The position numbers and the translations under genes are program-made. Below, one piece after another: positions 1-5,280 of a DNA stretch of 6,454 nt. The notes under the pieces were generated by a model, which was not told the DNA's origin, ran no database searches, and saw only the letters and a program-made list of their open reading frames with translations. Positions within the stretch are counted from its first letter, which is position 1. Each line of letters begins with the position of its first letter. This DNA comes from Candidatus Latescibacterota bacterium (GTDB lineage Bacteria > Latescibacterota > UBA2968 > UBA8231): assembly GCA_022825185.1 (NCBI GenBank), contig JAJDYK010000070.1:1-6454 (forward strand), given 5' to 3'.

Positions 1-295
1 TATAAGCGCGGAAACCCTCCTCCCCCGGGCTGCCTCCGATCACCGCCCCGGCCATTGGATTGTCGTCGGCCTTGCACAGGCCAGCGACAAACTCTGCTTC
101 CGCAATGCGCTGCGCGGCGGCGACATCAACCTCCATGTAAATGGTGCGGGCAATACCAGCCCCGGCACCCGCGGCCAAGTAATCGCTCATCAAGTAATTT
201 TTCCGCAGCGGCTCCATTCCCTCGCCCTCCAACCACGGCAACGCAAACTGCGCCAAATCCCACATGTGTTGATGCGTATCGACGATAGGTAGCAT
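1..295 (-). CDS. Amidohydrolase-2 family hydrolase (lactonase-like), 3' end outside window
   Basis: The first 98 codons of a metal-dependent TIM-barrel hydrolase are visible; the rest lies beyond the left edge. The N-terminus reads MLPIVDTHQHMWDL, with the H8-x-H10 pair that opens strand 1 of the amidohydrolase superfamily and binds the catalytic metal. It is followed by an aromatic/proline segment (F18, P20, W21) and a second strand around IYMEVD (52-57), as in L-fuconolactonase and 2-pyrone-4,6-dicarboxylate hydrolase relatives. Members of this group open sugar lactones or related ring esters in the cytoplasm, and I see no signal peptide. The ATG at 295 is preceded by AGAGGAAGG at good spacing, so the start is firm. 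It is the last visible gene of the minus-strand operon, 21 nt after the PL22-like gene. A lactonase would fit after the sugar dehydrogenase-like gene upstream. The exact substrate is unknown; a decarboxylase of the same superfamily is possible but less likely given the neighbours. Confidence 0.85.
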   Translation of the reverse strand, partial: MLPIVDTHQHMWDLAQFALPWLEGEGMEPLRKNYLMSDYLAAGAGAGIARTIYMEVDVAAAQRIAEAEFVAGLCKADDNPMAGAVIGGSPGEEGFRAY

Positions 296-316
296 GATCC
301 TTCCTCTATTTAGTGG

Positions 317-1408
317 TTAAATCTCAACCCTACACTCGTACACCTGCGCCCACCCGCTCCGATCCGATGCAAAGACCACGTAGCGTCCATCCGGCGAAAA
401 ACTCGGATGCGGATGCGTGTGCTGCGGCGCATAGACCTCGATCGGGCCGTCGTCGTACGGACAGTGGTCAATATTCCAGTGTTTCCCCTCGTTACTCGAC
501 TGCGACCGGCAGAGCAATTGCGGCGCGCCGACCCCATCGTTGGGATCAAACACCTGCAACCCGCTATCGGGAAACGTCGTATCCGCCACCATCCGCGTGC
601 CGTCGCGGCTGACCATCGGATGCCAAGCGTTGAACGAACAGACCGGCCGCACGGCCCCGGTATCGACATCGACGCCAATGACCCCGTACGGCCAGCGCGT
701 CGTCAGCAACTCCCGCTTGCGCGGATGCCAAGTCTCGTGGACAATCCACTCGTTCCCCTCGCGCGCGTACGCTAGCCGATGGTCGCTGCCATCCCGATTT
801 ATCACCCACATCCGCTCGTAGTACGGCCCGGCGTAGCGCAACAGCAAACTGTCGTTGGGATGAAATTCTGGATGGCCAATCGAATCCCGCTCCACAATCA
901 CCCCACTCGCGCCGCTACAGGTATCGATCACCACCAAGCGCGCCACGTCTCCTATTTTCACCGGCACCGCCCACCACTGATCGTCGTAACTAAGCGCCGT
1001 AGTCCCCATCGCCGCCGCGACCATGCCTTTTTCGCGCATGGCCTCGGTGGCAAAAGAAGCCAACTGCTCTTCCCGACAAGTCTCAGTATCCACCCGCCAA
1101 GCCCCTTGCCCATCGGTGAAATAGACATAGCGGCCATCGTGCGACGGCGCAATCGAAAACTCGGCCAGCCTCTCGTGCTCGGTTAGCTGCAGCAACTGCC
1201 CAGAATCGCGCAATTCCAAAAAAAGCTCTGGGCGGCCCGTGCGGTGCGAGACAAACACCAGATGCTGCATTGCGTCGTCGTACGCGGGGATATAATAGAA
1301 CGGATGATGGTGAATGGACGCGTGCGCCGTAATCTGGCGGACTTCAGCACCCGTCTGTGCGTCGCGCAAGATCCGCGACTCGGGCGGATAAAGCGTGCCT
1401 CGTCTCAC
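317..1408 (-). CDS. PL22 oligogalacturonate lyase-like beta-propeller protein
   Basis: A 363-residue cytoplasmic protein without a signal peptide. It is built of WD40/TolB-like propeller repeats, seen as recurring FSPDGRYV-, SRDGTRMV- and SHDGRYVYF-type blade motifs near residues 89-97, 268-274 and 337-344. Family PL22 beta-eliminates short oligogalacturonides to 5-keto-4-deoxyuronate using Mn2+. From memory, the Yersinia enzyme binds Mn with His287, Gln350, His353 and His355 and uses Arg217 and His242 in catalysis. The same pattern appears here as R199, H224 (in VHETWHP), H263 (in AWHPM), Q329, H332 and H334 (in PQHTHPH). The R199-H224 spacing of 25 and the Q-x-x-H-x-H arrangement are identical. 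The N-terminus (ESRILRDAQTGAEVRQIT, then an SHRTGRPELF blade) also fits. The start is GTG at 1408, one base after the upstream TGA, with no clear ribosome site, so translation is probably coupled. The length is slightly below the roughly 385 residues usual for PL22. The fold and metal site look real; the substrate may differ from pectin. Confidence 0.83.
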   Translation of the reverse strand: MRRGTLYPPESRILRDAQTGAEVRQITAHASIHHHPFYYIPAYDDAMQHLVFVSHRTGRPELFLELRDSGQLLQLTEHERLAEFSIAPSHDGRYVYFTDGQGAWRVDTETCREEQLASFATEAMREKGMVAAAMGTTALSYDDQWWAVPVKIGDVARLVVIDTCSGASGVIVERDSIGHPEFHPNDSLLLRYAGPYYERMWVINRDGSDHRLAYAREGNEWIVHETWHPRKRELLTTRWPYGVIGVDVDTGAVRPVCSFNAWHPMVSRDGTRMVADTTFPDSGLQVFDPNDGVGAPQLLCRSQSSNEGKHWNIDHCPYDDGPIEVYAPQHTHPHPSFSPDGRYVVFASDRSGWAQVYECRVEI

Positions 1409-1409
1409 G

Positions 1410-2690
1410 TCAGGGCTGGGCGTAGTTGACCGACATCATGCCCTCTACGTCCATTGGATCGATGCCGTACTGTTTGGTGAGGCTCTGGTGCTGCGGAGCG
1501 TCCGCGGCCGCCTCGTCGGCCAATGGCAGGGCTATCCGCTGCCCCTCGTTCTGCGCCGACAAATCGCAGGCCATATTCATCACCAGCGACATCAACGCGT
1601 CTTCGTCGTCGAACTCGCTCTGCTGCACTCCCCGCACGGCGAGCGCAAAGTCGGCAATGTGGCTCATGGCCGACGCGCCATAGTCCTTGCGCAGATTCGA
1701 ATACGCATTGGTGCGGAAGGGATTTTCGTATTCGATCCGGCCCGTGCTGGTGTCGGCATAGCTCCGGGTCCAGCTATAGCCATCGTCTTCATTGACTACA
1801 TCGACGATCTCGTCGGCAATCGAGCGAATCGTCTCCACTCCGTGCTCAGGGTCAATCCCAGCGTCCGAACAGCGCCTAAGCTGCATCTTGGCAATCGTAA
1901 AGCCCCCTCTGCTTGCTCCCACTCCCGGATCCTGCGCCCGGTAGAGCAGCGTCCCCCGCTCGCCCTGCCATTCGGTGTACCCAGGCCGCGGATGTCGCCC
2001 CAACCACCCCTTGCCATTGGCCAACTGATCGGCGACCATCTCGCCATCGGCAAAGCCGAAGTAATGCGCCGTGAAGTGCTCGCCGGAGTGAAAGCGGTGC
2101 GGCATTGAGCGGAAGGACGGCGTCTCCATCGAATGCCCAATGGCCTGCGCCCAAACAGGATGCCCCAAAAAGCGCACCCAGCGCGAGTTGTTGTGATACC
2201 CGGTGTGGTCGGCGTAGCTGAAGATGCGACCAATGCGGCCGATAAATCCGCTGTCCTTCACCGTCAGGGCGAAGCGGTCGCAGGCAAAGCGGAAGAAATT
2301 CTCCGCCACCCGCACCACCACCCCCTGTTCCCGCGCCACCCGGATCATCTCCCGCGCTTGGGCTATCAAGCTGCACCAAGTCGTCTCGCACATGTTGTGC
2401 ATGCCGTGGCTCGACAGGTAGATCGAATACGCGTAGTGCGACGGCACCGGCGTTACTACCAATGCCGCCTCGGCAATTCCATCCTTGACCAACTCGCGCA
2501 CGTCGTAATAAGCCCGCGCACCGAGCGCGGCAGCCGCCCGGTCGCAATGCTCCTGGACCGGATCGACGCAGGCCACCACCTCGACCCAATCCTTAAGCGC
2601 CGGCAGCAAGGGCTGATAAATGGTGCTAGCGCGATTGCCCGTGCCGATCAGGGCGACTTTTACTGGATCATCTAACTTGGGAACTTCCAT
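1410..2690 (-). CDS. Gfo/Idh/MocA-family oxidoreductase with altered EKP motif
   Basis: A 426-residue protein. An N-terminal Rossmann domain begins at residues 10-21 (VKVALIGTGNRA), where GTGNR is the dinucleotide-binding loop; the acidic residue after strand 2 is D43 (ACVDP). The C-terminal alpha/beta domain follows from about residue 135. These enzymes usually oxidise or reduce a sugar hydroxyl, aldehyde or lactone with NAD(P). The signature E-K-P motif after strand 5, which supplies a catalytic lysine, reads C-E-T-T-W here (E102, T103, T104), so the usual lysine is absent. The middle region is rich in His and aromatic residues (GHSMETPSFRSMPHRFHSGEH, about 185-205) and probably lines the substrate pocket. 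I place the start at ATG 2690, just ahead of the Rossmann strand and 14 nt after the lyase stop; the ribosome site is weak (AGCAGG). The frame stays open upstream inside the lyase gene, but that stretch is not protein-like. A sugar dehydrogenase role in this operon is inference. Confidence 0.88.
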   Translation of the reverse strand: MEVPKLDDPVKVALIGTGNRASTIYQPLLPALKDWVEVVACVDPVQEHCDRAAAALGARAYYDVRELVKDGIAEAALVVTPVPSHYAYSIYLSSHGMHNMCETTWCSLIAQAREMIRVAREQGVVVRVAENFFRFACDRFALTVKDSGFIGRIGRIFSYADHTGYHNNSRWVRFLGHPVWAQAIGHSMETPSFRSMPHRFHSGEHFTAHYFGFADGEMVADQLANGKGWLGRHPRPGYTEWQGERGTLLYRAQDPGVGASRGGFTIAKMQLRRCSDAGIDPEHGVETIRSIADEIVDVVNEDDGYSWTRSYADTSTGRIEYENPFRTNAYSNLRKDYGASAMSHIADFALAVRGVQQSEFDDEDALMSLVMNMACDLSAQNEGQRIALPLADEAAADAPQHQSLTKQYGIDPMDVEGMMSVNYAQP

Positions 2691-2704
2691 GACAGACCTG
2701 CTTT

Positions 2705-3664
2705 TTATTTGCGAACGCACTCGTAACCAAGCGCCTCCAACCCCTGCCGAATGCCCTCGATCTCCGCCGGTGCCAAGTCCCGCAGGGGCCGCCGCATCTT
2801 CGGCGAAGGGAACTTGCCCAACAGCCAGCGGGCGCACTTCATGCGCTGATGCGCGCTCGACGATGGCTCGCCAAAAGCATAGACGATGCGGTTGAGCGGC
2901 TCGACCTTTTTCTGCACCTCCTTGGCCCCCGCCAAATCCCCATCCAACGCCCGCTGCACCAGTTCGACGATCAGCTCGGGCACAAAACCAGCAAAGCCGA
3001 CCAGCGCCCCATCGGCCGCCTCCAGCAAACTAGGCAGCAAAAACTCGTCGTGACAGGTGATAATCGGCACGTCCGAGTTGACCTTTTTCAACTCTTGGTA
3101 GTCGTAGAGCCAGCGGCTCATATCGCGGGTGCCCATCTTAATGCACTTAACTCTGGTAATCTGCACCAGCGCCTTCATCTCATCGAGCGTATAGCCGGCC
3201 TTGGTCCACGCCGGATACTGATGCACCACAATGTCGATCCCGGCCGAGGCCACATCCTCAAAAAAGCCCACCGCGGTCTGGCTCGACCGGCCAAAGCGCA
3301 ACCAGTGGTGCGGCGGCATCAACAAGATCGCATCGGCCCCGGCCTCCTTGGCCGCCAGCGCATGATCAATGCCCTCCAAGCTACCCTCGACCGACACACC
3401 GGAAATCGTCTTCACCGCACGCCCAGAAGCCTTGACCGTCTCGGCCACAATCTGCGTCACCCGATTGCGCTCGGCCGGACGCAGCGACATGATCTCGCCG
3501 GTATGGCCATTGCAGGTCAAGCCATCGACGCCATCGACCGCAGCCAATTCGGCGATATAGTCCCGTAGCCCCTCCTCGTCAATCGACTCGTCAGCGTGGA
3601 AGGGACACAGCGTCGCGGGGAACACACCCGCCCACGGGTGGTCTCGCCAACTATTAGCAGACAT
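2705..3664 (-). CDS. DapA/NanA-family class I (Schiff-base) lyase, not a lysine-pathway enzyme
   Basis: A 319-residue TIM-barrel protein of the dihydrodipicolinate synthase/N-acetylneuraminate lyase family. It opens with the typical GVFPATLCPFHADESID strand-1 region (13-29). The signature GLTCNGHTGE lies at 48-57. The Schiff-base lysine is K176 (VKCIKMGT), and the conserved tyrosine is Y150 (HQYP). The residues that make DapA a DapA differ: the position of its first triad threonine is H54, its second tyrosine falls on H120 (PPHHW), and its substrate arginine aligns with K155. The protein should therefore split or dehydrate a 2-keto-3-deoxy sugar acid (pyruvate plus aldehyde, or a 5-keto-4-deoxyglucarate dehydratase-like reaction) rather than make dihydrodipicolinate. 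The start is ATG 3664, with AAAGGA about 9 nt upstream. It is the first gene of the minus-strand operon, directly behind the divergent promoter region. The family assignment is firm; the substrate is inferred from context. Confidence 0.9.
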   Translation of the reverse strand: MSANSWRDHPWAGVFPATLCPFHADESIDEEGLRDYIAELAAVDGVDGLTCNGHTGEIMSLRPAERNRVTQIVAETVKASGRAVKTISGVSVEGSLEGIDHALAAKEAGADAILLMPPHHWLRFGRSSQTAVGFFEDVASAGIDIVVHQYPAWTKAGYTLDEMKALVQITRVKCIKMGTRDMSRWLYDYQELKKVNSDVPIITCHDEFLLPSLLEAADGALVGFAGFVPELIVELVQRALDGDLAGAKEVQKKVEPLNRIVYAFGEPSSSAHQRMKCARWLLGKFPSPKMRRPLRDLAPAEIEGIRQGLEALGYECVRK

Positions 3665-3694
3665 AAGGCATTCCTTTGGCTATGTGAGGCCGGG

Positions 3695-3723
3695 AATTAA
3701 GGGAGGCGCACTTGGCCCGTCAA
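3695..3723 (-). promoter_or_regulatory. Candidate promoter of the minus-strand operon
   Basis: Read on the minus strand, TTGACG (3723-3718) is followed after exactly 17 nt by TTAATT (3700-3695). The -10 lies about 31 nt upstream of the lyase ATG, leaving room for a short leader with its ribosome site. The -35 matches consensus at 5 of 6 positions, but the -10 at only 3. It is the best sigma-70-like candidate ahead of the four-gene operon; without a known organism it remains a prediction. Confidence 0.4.
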
Positions 3724-3750
3724 GCGGTCGCCAGCCATAGCAGCCTTGAC
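3719..3750. repeat. Inverted repeat formed by the two divergent -35 regions
   Basis: GTCAAG (3719-3724) and CTTGAC (3745-3750) are exact reverse complements separated by 20 nt. Each arm overlaps the -35 box of one of the two divergent candidate promoters. The 20-nt core between them is not itself palindromic. The arrangement would let one regulator bound between the arms act on both transcription units. It may equally be a simple by-product of two back-to-back TTGAC hexamers. Confidence 0.4.
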
Positions 3751-3774
3751 ACTTCCGCTGCCCTATTCGACACT
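3746..3774 (+). promoter_or_regulatory. Candidate promoter of the enolase-superfamily gene
   Basis: A perfect TTGACA (3746-3751) is followed after 17 nt by GACACT (3769-3774), a poor -10 that keeps only the key A at position 2, A at 4 and T at 6. The ATG at 3815 lies about 40 nt downstream. The strong -35 with a weak -10 would suit a promoter that needs an activator, but this is inference. Confidence 0.35.
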
Positions 3775-3814
3775 ACCTGCGCCACAATCACCCAACGCCA
3801 AGGAAGGCCCGCCC

Positions 3815-5067
3815 ATGACTGCCACTATCACCCACGTCGAACGTTTCACCCTACAAGTGCCGTTTGTCGAGCGCGTCCGCCGCGACATGGAACGCGCCGG
3901 CATCCACACCTGGTCCGAGCTTGAAATCACCCGCGTCGAAACCGACGCTGGCGTCGTCGGCTGGGGCGAGACCATTCAGAACTACACTTGGGGCCGCGTC
4001 CAAACCCACGAGCGCGTCCTCGGCCAGTCGCCCTTTGCCGTCATGTGGGATGACTCTTTGGGCGCTGGCCTGCAGATGGCCCTCTTCGACGCCGCGGGCA
4101 AACTAGCCGGCGTGCCACTCTACAAACTATTGGGCACCAAGTGCCGCGACTGGTGCGCCATCTCATTTTGGGATCACGACATGTCGCCGGAGCGATACGC
4201 CATTGAGGCGCAAACCGCAGTTGAGCTTGGCTACACTTGCATAAAGATCAAGACCCGGCCGTGGTTCGACGTCCGCGAGACCATCCGCCAAATCAGCGCC
4301 GTCACCCCCGATCACTTCCGCATCGACGCCGACTGGAACGCCTTTTTGAACAACGCCTCCAACGCCATCCCCCTGCTGCGCGAGCTGGAACAAACCTTCC
4401 CCAAAATCAAAATTTTCGAAGACCCAATCCCGCGTCACGACGCCTCCGGCAACCGCTTCCTGCGCACCCAAATCAGCACGGCGATCGCCCACCACTACGG
4501 CATAATCCACCCCCGCGAGGCCATGGAGCTAGGCGGCGTCTGCGACGGCTGGATCTTGGGCGGCGGCGTCAACTCGATCACCAGCCAAGGCCACACATGC
4601 GAGGCACTGCGCATGCCCTTCTCCTGCAAATGGTCGGTGCCGGTCCAACCACCGCCCTTTCCCTGCACCTGAGCGCGGTGCTAGTCCAAGCCCAATGGCC
4701 GACCATCACCTGCCACGAGCTGTACGAGCACAGCCTGCTCAAGCAGCGGATCGAGGTCCTCGGCGGCCACGCCCGGGTGCCCGAAGCACCGGGCTTAGGC
4801 ATTGAAATCGACGAGGACGCGCTGGCAAAGTACCGCGTCGATCAAGCCGACCACAGCCTCCCCAAACGGCTGGTCAAGGTAGCCCGCGCCGGCGGCATCA
4901 ACATCTACTTTGCCAACTCCGGGCAGAAGTGGACCTTCTTCCAAGGCGGCAATCATCCTGTTGACGAATGGGGATCAAGCACCGAGCTACTCGACGACGA
5001 CGGCAGCGCCGAATTCGCCGACCTCTACGCCCGCGCTGCCGAGTCGCCGGTGATGACAGCGGAATGA
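3815..5067 (+). pseudogene. Enolase-superfamily (mandelate racemase/muconate lactonizing type) sugar-acid dehydratase-like gene, split by a frameshift
   Basis: Two adjacent frames together give a roughly 417-residue enzyme of normal family length. The first frame (ATG 3815, preceded by AAGGAAGG 7 nt upstream) holds the N-terminal capping domain (1 to about 115) and most of the barrel. It carries K144-x-K146 (CIKIKT), the metal-ligand strand FRIDADWN (D171/D173) and E202 (FEDPIP). The third metal position has histidine (H226/H227 in IAHHYG) where many relatives have Glu. This frame then runs into TGA at 4670-4672, giving only 285 residues. The rest continues in another frame from CTG 4624: LQMVGAGPTTALSLHLSAVL, then QWPTITCHELYEH, and a C-terminal tail ending at TGA 5067. 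One base inserted near 4621-4626 (TTC TNC CTG CAA) restores the typical MPF-x-LQMVG junction. I see no slippery heptamer, so programmed frameshifting is unlikely. If intact, the enzyme would dehydrate an aldonate or glycarate to a 2-keto-3-deoxy acid for the divergent DapA-like lyase. It is either a recent pseudogene or a sequence error. Confidence 0.86.
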
Positions 5068-5083
5068 GGCGACCCTGATGGGC

Positions 5084-5104
5084 TACACGAAGGCGTGTAT
5101 TTGT
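5084..5104 (+). terminator. Possible weak terminator hairpin after the dehydratase-like gene
   Basis: TACACG, the loop AAGG, and CGTGTA form a perfect 6-bp stem at 5084-5099, starting 16 nt after the TGA at 5067 and followed by TTTGT. The stem is short and the T-run only three bases, so termination would be inefficient. As a 16-nt palindrome it could also be a protein-binding site. Confidence 0.35.
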
Positions 5105-5187
5105 CCAGTTGCAGGCAGGTCGTCCTCGGACGTAAGATGATTGCCGTCAAATAGGAGGGATTCATCTGTTTTTCCAAAAGTAAATAG

Positions 5188-5195
5188 TATATATT
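5188..5195 (+). promoter_or_regulatory. AT-rich -10-like patch before the ATP-grasp gene
   Basis: The gap between the dehydratase-like gene and the ATP-grasp gene contains an AT-rich stretch (about 5160-5200) in otherwise GC-rich DNA. Within it, TATATA (5188-5193) overlaps TATATT (5190-5195), the latter 5 of 6 to the -10 consensus. No convincing -35 lies 16-18 nt upstream; that area is a T-run. If used, it would leave an untranslated leader of roughly 80 nt before ATG 5281. Confidence 0.3.
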
Positions 5196-5280
5196 TCACC
5201 TAAGTGTGGAGTCGCTGGAACCCTTCCCCTCCTCCGGCCATGCCCTCGCAACCCGCCTTCCTCGATCGGAAAGTCGTCCC

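Noticed and set aside
1395..2108. 237-codon open frame on the plus strand opposite the oxidoreductase gene
   Set aside because: It lies wholly over a convincing minus-strand gene, has no recognisable domain, and its Arg/Pro/His-rich composition is typical of antisense frames in GC-rich DNA.
1876..2589. 237-codon minus-strand frame inside the oxidoreductase gene in another phase
   Set aside because: The Gly/Arg-rich translation has no fold-like pattern, while the overlapping frame shows a clear Rossmann motif and Gfo/Idh/MocA layout.
2691..2837. 49-codon upstream extension of the oxidoreductase reaching into the lyase gene
   Set aside because: The added residues are low-complexity and overlap the lyase coding region. 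ATG 2690 sits directly before the dinucleotide-binding strand as expected for the family.
2849..3568. 239-codon plus-strand frame opposite the DapA-like gene
   Set aside because: It is an antisense shadow. The minus strand carries the Schiff-base lysine and the GHTGE motif of a real family.
3746..3814. TTG start that would add 23 residues to the enolase-superfamily protein
   Set aside because: The extension is proline-rich and unlike the family N-terminus, and it overlaps the candidate -35. ATG 3815 has a strong AAGGAAGG site and begins with the expected first strand.
4237..4620. First part of the 4237-5067 frame read as an independent gene
   Set aside because: Before about 4624 its translation is Arg/Pro/His-rich noise overlapping the real barrel sequence. 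Only the part after 4624 is the displaced C-terminus of the dehydratase-like enzyme.
4621..4640. Programmed -1 frameshifting as the explanation for the two-frame gene
   Set aside because: The junction (TTC TCC TGC AAA TGG) contains no X-XXY-YYZ slippery heptamer, and enolase-superfamily enzymes are not known to use recoding. A missing base is simpler.
5115..5135. Short CGTC-CTCG-GACG hairpin in the 5068-5280 gap
   Set aside because: The stem has only four pairs and no T-run follows, so neither terminator nor riboswitch can be supported.
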